Assembly: GCA_020027655.1 (NCBI GenBank)
Contig: JAHKKJ010000263.1
Coordinates: 1 to 5,845 of the forward strand
Source of the DNA: Deltaproteobacteria bacterium
Lineage (GTDB): Bacteria; Desulfobacterota; Binatia; UBA9968
Direction: 5' to 3'
Length of the DNA stretch: 5,845 nucleotides
Within the stretch, counting starts at the first letter, position 1. Each line of letters begins with the position of its first letter. The notes below the pieces were generated by a model that had not been told where the DNA came from, searched no databases, and saw only the letters and a program-made list of their open reading frames with translations. The translations under genes were made by a program, and so were the position numbers. Below, one piece after another: positions 1 to 5,845 of the stretch.

Positions 1-77
1 GTCTTACCGTGGTCGACGTGGGCGATGATCGCAATATTGCGCATGTCATCGCGCCGGTTTGTCATTAACGATGTCAT
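1..77 (-). CDS. typA: TypA/BipA ribosome-associated GTPase, N-terminal fragment
   Basis: Only the first 25 codons are visible; the gene continues past the left edge. The translation contains RNIAIIAHVDHGKT, which is the strand-1 and P-loop (G1) region of a translational GTPase. The combination RNIAIIAHVDHGKT is the TypA/BipA form; LepA has RNFSIIAHIDHGKS and EF-G and EF-Tu differ further. TypA/BipA binds the ribosome in the cytoplasm and supports growth under cold and other stress and 50S assembly (family knowledge). Two in-frame ATGs precede the motif, at 77-75 and 65-63 (MTNRRDDMRN...), and a third is at 44-42. None has a clear Shine-Dalgarno. I chose 77 because the upstream promoter candidate would start transcription there; 65 gives a more usual TypA leader length and is equally possible. 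The gene is divergent from the ABC operon. Family assignment is firm; the exact start is not. Confidence 0.88.
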   Translation of the reverse strand, partial: MTSLMTNRRDDMRNIAIIAHVDHGK

Positions 78-83
78 GCATCT

Positions 84-112
84 GTTATCAGGGTGAGATT
101 GGAGATTGTCAA
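84..112 (-). promoter_or_regulatory. Candidate sigma70-type promoter for typA
   Basis: On the minus strand a perfect -35 hexamer TTGACA lies at 112-107, followed after exactly 17 bases by GATAAC at 89-84 (4 of 6 to TATAAT). A start 6-8 bases downstream would fall at about 78-76, on the ATG at 77-75. That implies a leaderless or nearly leaderless typA transcript, in keeping with the lack of a Shine-Dalgarno there. The hexamer match and spacing are seen; promoter activity is inferred. Confidence 0.45.
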
Positions 113-196
113 GCCATGGTGGCCAGCTTCTCGGCTTTCTGAGTTCTTGTTGACGCGAAAGACAACCTTGCCCGAAAGCCAAGCAAAGAGCTTTCC

Positions 197-225
197 TTGA
201 TAAGGTTTCGCCCCTAGAGTATTTT
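197..225 (+). promoter_or_regulatory. Candidate sigma70-type promoter for the ABC exporter operon
   Basis: TTGATA at 197-202 (5 of 6 to TTGACA) is separated by 17 bases from TATTTT at 220-225 (4 of 6 to TATAAT), inside the AT-rich stretch before the first ABC gene. Initiation would be at about 231-233, only 2-4 bases before the ATG at 235, giving an almost leaderless mRNA. The only purine-rich sequence before that ATG is AGG at 229-231, too close to act as a normal Shine-Dalgarno. The match is modest, so this is a candidate only. Nothing else in 78-234 looks like a gene or a strong operator. Confidence 0.35.
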
Positions 226-234
226 TATAGGTTA

Positions 235-1974
235 ATGGGCCGACTTAAGACCTACCTTTGGCGCTATTGGCGTCGTTATCTGGTGGGCGGAATTTGCTTG
301 CTCGCTACCGCCACCTTGGTCATGTGGATCCCGTGGTGGATACGGGATGCGGTCCGCATCATCGAGAATGGCGGCGCGCTTCGCGACATTAGGTTTTACG
401 CTGCATTGATCGGGGCGGCAGCGGTTGTACAGGGCGTCGTGCGTGCATGCTCTCGCGCCCTGATTTTTAATGCAGGCCGTGATGTCGAGTACGATCTGCG
501 CAACGACCTGTTTGCCCATCTGCAAAAGCTGCCGCTATCGTTCTATCACTCCCAAAGAACCGGAGACTTGATGTCTCGGGTGATCAACGATATCTCCGCT
601 GTCCGCATGATGCTTGGCCCCGGCGTCCTGAATTTTGTCAACGCTCCGCTCTACCTCGTGTACGCGCTGGTTTTGATGCTTTCGATGGATGTCCGCATGA
701 CATTGGCCGCTTTGGCCCCTTTCCCGCTGTTGATATTCGCAGTGGCTAAGTTCCGCGGCAGGATCCTGAAAAGTTCCCTGGAGGTGCAACAGCAGATGTC
801 AGCCCTTAGTAGCCACGTGCAGGAAAACTTGAGCGGCATGCACGTCGTGAAGGCCTATACGCAGGAGGGGTTTCAAACCCGCCAGTTTATCGCGCTGAAC
901 GAGGACTTTCAGGCTAAGAGCCTGGAGTTGGCCAGAATGCGCGGCATCATTACTCCGGTCATGCAAGGCTTCAATGCGCTGACGGTTTTGATCGTCCTCT
1001 GGTACGGCGGCATTCGGGTCATTCGCGGCGACTTGCTGGTCGCCGACATCGTCGCCTTTGTCGCTTACCTCAATGTGCTGGCGTGGCCCACGGCTGCGTT
1101 CGGCTGGATGCTTTCACTGGTCGAGCGAGGCCGTGCCGCAATGAAGCGTCTCGAGGAAATTCTAAAAGCCGAACCGGAGATAGCGAGCTCTGAAAAGTCG
1201 CTGCCAGTCCGGGGGCTGAAACAAGGAATCGAATTTCGCGATGTCTCTTTTGTGTATGGTCGGCAGAACAATGGCCATCCGACCCTCGAAGCTATCAATT
1301 TTTCACTGCCCGTCGGTCGGTCAGTCGGGTTGGTGGGTCGGATCGGTTCAGGAAAGAGCACGGTGGCGCAGTTGGTGCCGCGCCTCTTCGATGTGTCATC
1401 CGGTGAAATTCTCATGGACGGACAGGATATTCGAAAGTTCTCCCTCCGCGAGCTGCGCCGGACTCTCGGTTATGTCCCCCAGGACCCATTTCTCTTTTCG
1501 ACTTCTCTGCGGCGCAATTTGGCCTTTGGCCGGGACGAAGTCTCCGATGAAGAATTGGCGCGCGCCGTAAGGATCGCTAAGCTGGATCGTGATTTGGAGA
1601 TCTTTCCCCAGGGAGTGAATACCATCGTCGGTGAGCGCGGCGTCACGCTCTCCGGCGGACAAAAACAGCGGGCAACACTAGCGCGTGCCCTTGTCATGGA
1701 TCCACCGGTTCTCATTCTCGACGATTGTCTTTCCAGTGTCGACGCGCAAACCGAAGCCGAGATTTTGCAGGGACTCAGGGCGATTCTCAAGGAGAAGACC
1801 TGCCTCATCATTTCGCACCGGATCTCAGCGGTAAAAGAGGCAGACGAGATTTTGGTCCTGGACGAGGGAAAGATTATCGAGCGGGGCACTCATGAGGAGC
1901 TGGTCAATCGCGGCGGCGTTTACGCCGACCTGTATCAGCAGCAACAGCTGAGTGAGGAGTTGGAGCAGATTTAG
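235..1974 (+). CDS. Heterodimeric ABC exporter subunit, degenerate-site half (MdlA/BmrC/TM287-like)
   Basis: A 579-residue fused TMD-NBD half-transporter, the usual length for the family, acting in the inner membrane. Six hydrophobic segments lie near residues 15-37, 55-75, 128-148, 153-172, 240-262 and 268-295. The typical exporter stretch DLRNDLFAHLQKLPLSFY follows TM2. The NBD shows A-loop Tyr341, Walker A GRIGSGKST (368-376), Q-loop Gln416, X-loop GERG (466-469), signature LSGGQ (472-476), Walker B VLILD (492-496), D-loop SSVD (500-503) and switch His528. The residue after Walker B is Asp497 where a catalytic Glu is normal. This LILDD form is known from the degenerate-site subunit of MdlAB, BmrCD and TM287/288. 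The start at 235 keeps TM1 complete; the next Met (30) would cut into it, and no real Shine-Dalgarno is present. It is first in the operon, and its TAG stop directly abuts the ATG of its partner. Substrate is unknown: drugs, lipids or peptides are all possible. Confidence 0.93.
   Translation: MGRLKTYLWRYWRRYLVGGICLLATATLVMWIPWWIRDAVRIIENGGALRDIRFYAALIGAAAVVQGVVRACSRALIFNAGRDVEYDLRNDLFAHLQKLPLSFYHSQRTGDLMSRVINDISAVRMMLGPGVLNFVNAPLYLVYALVLMLSMDVRMTLAALAPFPLLIFAVAKFRGRILKSSLEVQQQMSALSSHVQENLSGMHVVKAYTQEGFQTRQFIALNEDFQAKSLELARMRGIITPVMQGFNALTVLIVLWYGGIRVIRGDLLVADIVAFVAYLNVLAWPTAAFGWMLSLVERGRAAMKRLEEILKAEPEIASSEKSLPVRGLKQGIEFRDVSFVYGRQNNGHPTLEAINFSLPVGRSVGLVGRIGSGKSTVAQLVPRLFDVSSGEILMDGQDIRKFSLRELRRTLGYVPQDPFLFSTSLRRNLAFGRDEVSDEELARAVRIAKLDRDLEIFPQGVNTIVGERGVTLSGGQKQRATLARALVMDPPVLILDDCLSSVDAQTEAEILQGLRAILKEKTCLIISHRISAVKEADEILVLDEGKIIERGTHEELVNRGGVYADLYQQQQLSEELEQI
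1962..1965 (+). promoter_or_regulatory. Shine-Dalgarno for the second ABC gene
   Basis: GGAG (within TTGGAG) lies 9 bases before the ATG at 1975, inside the last codons of the first ABC gene. It supports 1975 as the true start and gives translation of the second subunit by direct re-initiation after the TAG stop, which would favour equal amounts of the two halves. Confidence 0.6.
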
Positions 1975-3792
1975 ATGGCCGAACTGTCCCAGCAAGAAGA
2001 GATCCTCGGCAAAGCCTACGATATCCGGCTGATCCAGCGGCTGTGGAAATTTATCGTCCCCTACAAGCGTCTGTTCTGGATGGCCATGCTGCTTCTGCCC
2101 CTGCAACAGGCGTTCGGCCTGGCGCAGCCTTATCTGATGAAAATCGGCATCGATCAATATATCGCCGGCCGAGATCTCAAGGGACTCCAAGGCGTGGGGC
2201 TACTTTTTCTCGCTGCCGTGGTGGGGGAGACCGTCACTTTGTTTTTCCACTATTACTTCTCCATGCTCGTGGCGCAACGCTGCCTGGCTGATTTGCGCGT
2301 CGCCGTCTTCTCCCACGTCCAGAAGCTCCCGATGAGTTATTTCGATCGCAACCCGGTGGGCCGTCTGGTGACGCGCATGACCACGGACGTCGATGTCTTA
2401 CAGGAGATGTTCTCTTCCGGTGTCATGACCCTGATCTCGGATTTCGTCATGGTGTTTTGGATCATCGGCATCATGTTCTATCTTCACGTGGAGTTGGCTT
2501 TGGTTTCCCTGGCGCTGATCCCGCCGATGGCCGTGGCGATTAATTTCTTTCGGGTCAAGGCACGCCAGACGTATCGCCAAATCCGCGAAAGGATCGCGCG
2601 GATCAACGCCTATCTTGCGGAGGCGATCTCAGGCATGGGAGTGATTCAGCTCTTCGCTCGGGAGGAGAAGAGTTATCGCGAGTTCGACAAACTCAACTCG
2701 GACCATCGGGAAGCGTACCACCTTTCAAATCTCTATGAAGCGTCGCTTTATTCCATGGTCGAAGCCGCGGGTTCGGTAAGTGTGGCGCTTCTGCTTTGGT
2801 ACGGTGGTGGTGAGGTTCTCCACGGCGTTATCGGCATCGGCACGTTGGTTGCGTTCAAAGAGTACATCAACCGTTTCTTTGTGCCGCTGCGTGACTTCAG
2901 CCAGAAATATGCCGTCATGCAGTCCGCGATGTCCTCGGCGGAGCGCATCTTCCAACTTCTCGATACGCCGGTGACGATTGAGAGTCCCAAGAACGCGCTG
3001 ATTCCGAAACCGTTCCGCGGCGAAGTCGTCTTCGACAACGTCTGGTTTCACTACAAACCGGACGATCCGGTGCTCAAAGGCGTGTCGTTCCGTATCGAGC
3101 CGGGAGAGAAAGTAGCAGTGGTCGGGGCTACGGGCGCCGGCAAGACAACCACCATCAAGCTGCTTAACCGCTTCTACGACATCCAAAAGGGCTACATCAA
3201 AGTCAGCGGCGTGGACGTGCGCGAGTGGGATCTGCAGGCGCTGCGCCAGCACATCGGGGTTGTTTTGCAGGATGTCTTTCTCTTTTCAGGAGATGTGCGT
3301 GCCAACCTGGCTCTTGGAGACCGCTCGATTTCGATGGACAGAATTGAGAAGGCGGCCCAATTTGCCAACGCGGATCGGTTTATTCAATGGCTGCCGGGAA
3401 CCTTTGACGCTCAAGTGCGGGAGCGCGGCAGCAATTTTTCCGCCGGCCAACGGCAACTGTTGTCGTTGGCGCGGGTGCTGGTATTTCAGCCTGAGATTTT
3501 AGTCATGGATGAGGCGACTTCCAGCGTGGACACGGAAACCGAGCTGCTGATTCAAGACGCTCTGGATAAGGTTATGAAAGATCGGACGTGCCTCGTCATA
3601 GCGCATCGTCTTTCGACCATTCGTAACGCGGACCGCATTATCGTCTTGCATCACGGCGTCGTCCGCGAGATGGGTTCACACGCGGAGCTGATGGAAAAGC
3701 GGGGGATCTATTACCGTCTCTATCAGCTTCAGTACGAGCGCGAAGAGTTAAAACTGGCGACCTATGATGCAGCGGCCAAGATCCATGACTGA
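1975..3792 (+). CDS. Heterodimeric ABC exporter subunit, catalytic half (MdlB/BmrD/TM288-like)
   Basis: A 605-residue fused TMD-NBD half-transporter, partner of the preceding gene. Hydrophobic segments lie near residues 31-53, 74-100, 150-172, 174-195, 258-280 and 285-305, with the exporter motif HVQKLPMSYFDRNPVGRLVTR after TM2 (split here as HVQKLPMSYF at 114-123, then DRNPVGR). The NBD has A-loop Tyr360, Walker A GATGAGKTT (384-392), Q-loop Gln432, X-loop RERG (482-485), signature FSAGQ (488-492), Walker B ILVMD (508-512) with catalytic Glu513, D-loop SSVD (516-519) and switch His544. It thus has an intact Walker B/Glu but a changed signature, the mirror image of the first subunit. In the dimer its Walker A/B plus the partner's LSGGQ make the consensus hydrolysis site, while its FSAGQ faces the partner's Asp497 in the degenerate site (inference from BmrCD and TM287/288). 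The first base of its ATG immediately follows the previous stop. Its tail, rich in Glu and Lys after the NBD, runs to a TGA that overlaps the next gene. Substrate cannot be read from sequence. Confidence 0.93.
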   Translation: MAELSQQEEILGKAYDIRLIQRLWKFIVPYKRLFWMAMLLLPLQQAFGLAQPYLMKIGIDQYIAGRDLKGLQGVGLLFLAAVVGETVTLFFHYYFSMLVAQRCLADLRVAVFSHVQKLPMSYFDRNPVGRLVTRMTTDVDVLQEMFSSGVMTLISDFVMVFWIIGIMFYLHVELALVSLALIPPMAVAINFFRVKARQTYRQIRERIARINAYLAEAISGMGVIQLFAREEKSYREFDKLNSDHREAYHLSNLYEASLYSMVEAAGSVSVALLLWYGGGEVLHGVIGIGTLVAFKEYINRFFVPLRDFSQKYAVMQSAMSSAERIFQLLDTPVTIESPKNALIPKPFRGEVVFDNVWFHYKPDDPVLKGVSFRIEPGEKVAVVGATGAGKTTTIKLLNRFYDIQKGYIKVSGVDVREWDLQALRQHIGVVLQDVFLFSGDVRANLALGDRSISMDRIEKAAQFANADRFIQWLPGTFDAQVRERGSNFSAGQRQLLSLARVLVFQPEILVMDEATSSVDTETELLIQDALDKVMKDRTCLVIAHRLSTIRNADRIIVLHHGVVREMGSHAELMEKRGIYYRLYQLQYEREELKLATYDAAAKIHD

Positions 3793-4939
3793 TCGAAGCA
3801 GAAATTGGCCGAAGTTGAGCCCTTCATGCCATCGCCTGGAAATAAATCTTCGTAAGATTGTCTGGCTCATGGTTATGCTCGGCATCTTGGGTTCCGTGAT
3901 CTCAGGCTGTTCTCCGTTTTACGTCATCCGCGCTGCCTACGAAGAGGGGAAGATCCTTTGGCGGCGGGAACCCATCCCCGAATACCTCGAAAAGCCGGAT
4001 CTCGGTGCGGAAATTCACGACAAGCTGAATCTGGTCTTGGCGGTGCGTGAGTACGCGCGCGATGTTCTTAAGCTCAATGTCGGCGGCAGCTACTCCAGCT
4101 ATTCGTATGTCGATCGGCCGGACCTGACTTATATTCTTACCGCTGCGCCGCGGACTGAACTGCGGCCCTACACGTGGTGGTTCCTGATTATCGGTCGGGT
4201 TCCTTACAAAGGATACTTTTCCAAGGAAGACGCCGCGGCCGCAGCCAAAGAGCTTGAAGACGATGGCTACGATACGAACATCCGAACGTCCGCCGCCTTC
4301 AGTACGCTTGGATGGTTCGATGACCCGCTGCTCTCCCACCTGCTGCGCTACGACAAAGTCACCTTGGCGGAAGTCGTCTTTCACGAGCTGTTTCACAACA
4401 CGTTGTACGTCAAGGGCGCCGGCGCGTTTAATGAAAGCGTGGCGAATTTCGTCGGCGGGCGCTCGGCTATCGATTTTTTTCGCGACCGCTTCGGCGCGGG
4501 AAGTGCAGAACATGAACGAGCGATTCGCGCCTGGGAGGAGGAGCTGGAGTTTTCAGAATTTATCGGAAAGCTTGCGGCATCCCTCGACGAGCTCTATGCG
4601 AGAAAGATTCCCGAAGAAGAAAAGCTCCGTCTTCGACAGGAAGTCTTTACTCGGGGTAAAGAAGAATGGTCAGAATGGGTAACTCAGCATCCGACACACC
4701 GGTTCCGTAACTTTTCCAAACAGTCGCTCAACAATGCGGTCATCGTTCACTACATGCTCTATCTTAAGAATCTCAAATGGTTCGAGGCGCTGTACGAGGC
4801 CGAGGGCAAAAATCTCGTTCGCGCCATCGATTCGATTCGAGAGGCCGTGGCGAAGGGCGGCGAGCCGTTTGAGGCGGTTCAGAGTCTGCTAAGTAAGCGG
4901 AATAACCAGGCCGTAGTAAAGACTGGAGTATTGGAGTAA
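3785..4939 (+). CDS. Lipoprotein, predicted zinc aminopeptidase (COG4324 / PF10023 type)
   Basis: From ATG 3785 this is 384 residues. A basic stretch LRK is followed by a hydrophobic segment and a lipobox SVISGC with Cys42, so the protein should be lipid-anchored outside the cytoplasm; Ser at +2 would allow outer-membrane sorting. The body has STLGWFDDPLLS just before HELFH (His200, Glu201, His204), then AFNES with Glu217 twelve residues beyond the second His. The two His are probable zinc ligands, Glu201 the likely catalytic base and Glu217 the candidate third ligand. The GYFSKEDA, STLGWFDDP, HExxH, FNES and late LNNA blocks in this order match what I know of the 'predicted aminopeptidase' family, whose enzyme activity is largely untested. 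The start at 3785 gives an ATGACTGA overlap of 8 bases with the second ABC gene, implying translational coupling. An in-frame ATG at 3764 would add 7 residues, and the long leader before LRK suggests an even later non-ATG start is possible. The last six codons (KTGVLE) and stop lie in the intergenic repeat, so the C-terminus may have been altered by it. Confidence 0.85.
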   Translation: MTDRSRNWPKLSPSCHRLEINLRKIVWLMVMLGILGSVISGCSPFYVIRAAYEEGKILWRREPIPEYLEKPDLGAEIHDKLNLVLAVREYARDVLKLNVGGSYSSYSYVDRPDLTYILTAAPRTELRPYTWWFLIIGRVPYKGYFSKEDAAAAAKELEDDGYDTNIRTSAAFSTLGWFDDPLLSHLLRYDKVTLAEVVFHELFHNTLYVKGAGAFNESVANFVGGRSAIDFFRDRFGAGSAEHERAIRAWEEELEFSEFIGKLAASLDELYARKIPEEEKLRLRQEVFTRGKEEWSEWVTQHPTHRFRNFSKQSLNNAVIVHYMLYLKNLKWFEALYEAEGKNLVRAIDSIREAVAKGGEPFEAVQSLLSKRNNQAVVKTGVLE

Positions 4940-4951
4940 AGGAATACTGAA

Positions 4952-5008
4952 ATTGAAGATCGAGGATGGAGGATTGAGGATCGACATCTTCTATTCTCGA
5001 GCTTCGAT
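4952..5008. terminator. Hairpin between convergent genes, possible bidirectional terminator
   Basis: As plus-strand RNA, the inner arms 4952-4975 and 4985-5008 can pair at 22 of 24 positions if G-U pairs are counted (18 Watson-Crick, 4 G-U), closing a 9-base loop. It sits just after the lipoprotein stop (4939) and before the end of the oxidoreductase gene (5058), where transcription from both sides should end. No U-run follows on either strand, so it is not a standard intrinsic terminator. It could instead protect mRNA 3' ends or slow polymerase. Confidence 0.35.
4955..4982 (+). repeat. Four-copy 7-base tandem repeat (GAGGATN)
   Basis: Four consecutive units read GAAGATC, GAGGATG, GAGGATT and GAGGATC. 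The opposite arm, read on the minus strand, has the same period: GAGAATC, GAAGCTC, GAGAATA, GAAGATG. The shared 7-base period in both arms suggests the palindrome grew by unit duplication rather than being a random inverted repeat. Confidence 0.7.
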
Positions 5009-5057
5009 TCTCGCTTTCGTCTACTACCCCAACACTCCATTACTCGACTGCTCCATT

Positions 5058-5845
5058 TCACCCAGTCGCCTCTTTGAAACGGCGAATGGCGTCGATGTGG
5101 GCGGCGGGAGTCGTGAGGCTTGCTTTCATGGTGTTGACAGTCAAAGGAGTCGCGCCGAGTTTTTTCCACTCGGCGATCGCCTTGACCCACGCCTCGGCCG
5201 TTCCTTGGCTAATGGGAAGTCGTCCTTCAATGCCGATGCTCATGGGATCGCGACCCGCTTCCCGCGCGTACGAATGAATCTTTTCGATCGCTGCCCGGCA
5301 CGTTTCGTCAGGCCCCATCTGCGGAAACCAGCCGTCGCCGAGCCGGGCCAGACGGCGCAAGGCACGATCGTCAGTGCCTCCGAACCAGATTGGAATGGGC
5401 TGCTGCATCGGCAGGGGATTCAACCCCGCGTCGGTGATTTTGTGCCACTTGCCCTCAAAGCTGACTAACTCTTGAGTCCAGAGCTTGCGCATCACTTCAA
5501 CTTGTTCCTCGGAACGGAGGCCCCGGTTTTTGAAGTTTTCGCCGAGGGCTTCATATTCCACGGGATTCCAGCCGATGCCAACGCCCAGGCGAAGACGACC
5601 GCCGCTTAAAACATCCAAGGCTGCGGCCTGTTTAGCCACCAGCACGGTTTGCCTTTGCGGGAGAATGATAATGCCGGTAACCAGCTCGATTTCCTTGGTA
5701 AGGCCGGCCAGGTACCCGAAAAGAACGAACGGCTCATGGAACGGGTCCCGGTAGGTATAAGGCGGACGCCAGCCGGGACGGCTGGCAGGATTGGCCCCAA
5801 TCACATGATCATAGGCGAGGATGTGGTGATAACCCAACTCCTCGG
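5058..5845 (-). CDS. LLM-class (luciferase-like) flavin/F420-dependent oxidoreductase, N-terminus missing
   Basis: The 261 visible residues run off the right edge. The first are EELGYHHILAYDHV, the end of helix 1 and strand 2 of a luciferase-like TIM barrel, so roughly 25 N-terminal residues are outside the window. A TTG at 5837-5835 is the Leu of EELGYHH and is not the start. Diagnostic blocks are TGIIILPQRQTVLVAKQAAA, then LDVLSGGRLRLGVGIGWNP, then EYEALG, then PIPIWFGG and LARLGDGWFPQ, all typical of the LLM superfamily and closest, from memory, to the TIGR03619 (Rv2161c-like) F420 group. Such enzymes transfer hydride between F420H2 or FMNH2 and an organic substrate in the cytoplasm; cofactor and substrate cannot be told here. 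The gene ends at TGA 5060-5058 with FKEATG and converges on the ABC-peptidase operon. No F420 biosynthesis gene is in view. Confidence 0.9.
   Translation of the reverse strand, partial: EELGYHHILAYDHVIGANPASRPGWRPPYTYRDPFHEPFVLFGYLAGLTKEIELVTGIIILPQRQTVLVAKQAAALDVLSGGRLRLGVGIGWNPVEYEALGENFKNRGLRSEEQVEVMRKLWTQELVSFEGKWHKITDAGLNPLPMQQPIPIWFGGTDDRALRRLARLGDGWFPQMGPDETCRAAIEKIHSYAREAGRDPMSIGIEGRLPISQGTAEAWVKAIAEWKKLGATPLTVNTMKASLTTPAAHIDAIRRFKEATG

Larger units (their letters stand above)
4922..5057. repeat. Nested imperfect palindromic intergenic repeat
   Basis: Two pairs of inverted arms lie one inside the other. Outer arms 4922-4949 and 5030-5057 match at 20 of 28 positions when one is reverse-complemented. 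Inner arms 4952-4975 and 4985-5008 match at 18 of 24, with a 9-base loop at 4976-4984. The outer arms are made of 8-base units (TGGAGTAT, TGGAGTAA, AGGAATAC on the left; TGGAGCAG, TCGAGTAA, TGGAGTGT when the right arm is read on the minus strand). The inner arms are made of 7-base units of the GAGGATN type. The element ends one base before the stop codon of the minus-strand oxidoreductase and overlaps the last 18 bases of the lipoprotein gene. It fills the space between two convergent genes. It looks like a dispersed palindromic repeat (REP- or MITE-like), but copy number cannot be judged from one window. Confidence 0.7.

Noticed and set aside
150..178. TTGACG at 150-155 as a second plus-strand -35 box
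   Set aside because: No acceptable -10 hexamer lies 16-18 bases downstream (the bases there read CGAAAG).
133..195. GAAAGC/GCTTTC hairpin (174-179 with 190-195), alternative pairing with GGCTTTC at 133-139, and a repeated CGAAAG at 156 and 173, as a possible operator or riboswitch
   Set aside because: The stems are only 6-7 bases, and if the promoter at 197-225 is right they are upstream of the transcript. This is within chance for an AT/GC mixed spacer.
2725..3252. 175-codon open frame on the minus strand inside the second ABC gene
   Set aside because: It lies wholly opposite conserved ABC exporter sequence, has no recognisable domain, and its composition is that of an antisense shadow in GC-rich coding DNA.
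3902..4513. 203-codon open frame on the minus strand inside the lipoprotein gene
   Set aside because: It is antisense to the HExxH protein, whose family blocks are clear; the antisense translation shows no domain.
4922..5057. CRISPR array
   Set aside because: Units are 7-8 bases, directly adjacent and diverged, with no spacers; the arrangement is palindromic.
4953..5468. 171-codon plus-strand open frame starting in the palindromic repeat
   Set aside because: Most of it is antisense to the conserved LLM oxidoreductase, and its start is in repeat sequence; no domain is visible.
5835..5837. TTG as the start codon of the LLM oxidoreductase
   Set aside because: The frame continues upstream as EEL-GYHH, which is an internal conserved part of the family, so the gene is cut by the window edge.

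Overview
The window reads as chromosomal DNA of a moderately GC-rich, probably Gram-negative bacterium. The evidence is a typical lipoprotein signal with a lipobox, a TypA/BipA translational GTPase, and a luciferase-like (LLM) oxidoreductase of the type usually annotated as F420-dependent. Together with the style of intergenic repeat, this would fit a deltaproteobacterium-like or related uncultured lineage (Binatia, NC10 or Rokubacteria type). That placement is inference from gene style only; no marker gene here settles it.

Layout from left to right. (1) Bases 1-77, minus strand: the first 25 codons of typA/bipA, running off the left edge. (2) Bases 78-234: a divergent intergenic region with one candidate sigma70-type promoter in each direction. 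Both would start transcription at or within a few bases of the start codons, so both genes may be leaderless. (3) Bases 235-4939, plus strand: a tight three-gene operon. It has two fused TMD-NBD ABC exporter half-transporters (579 and 605 aa), joined TAG/ATG with no gap, then a lipoprotein with a zinc-peptidase HExxH motif (COG4324/PF10023 'predicted aminopeptidase' type), overlapping the second ABC gene by 8 bases at ATGACTGA. (4) Bases 4922-5057: a nested imperfect palindrome built of 7- and 8-base tandem units. It fills the whole gap between two convergent genes and supplies the last codons of the lipoprotein gene. (5) Bases 5058-5845, minus strand: an LLM-class oxidoreductase lacking its N-terminus at the right edge.

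The two ABC proteins form a heterodimeric exporter of the BmrCD / TM287-288 / TmrAB / MdlAB kind. The first has Asp in place of the catalytic Glu (LILDD) but a perfect LSGGQ. The second has the catalytic Glu (LVMDE) but a degraded FSAGQ signature. The dimer would therefore have one consensus and one degenerate ATP site. The co-transcribed lipoprotein peptidase is the unusual partner: its membrane-anchored, extracytoplasmic position would allow it to act on something the exporter moves, but nothing in the sequence identifies a substrate. The two items most worth following are this exporter-peptidase pairing and the intergenic palindromic repeat. I see no RNA gene, CRISPR array, insertion sequence or integrase in the window.
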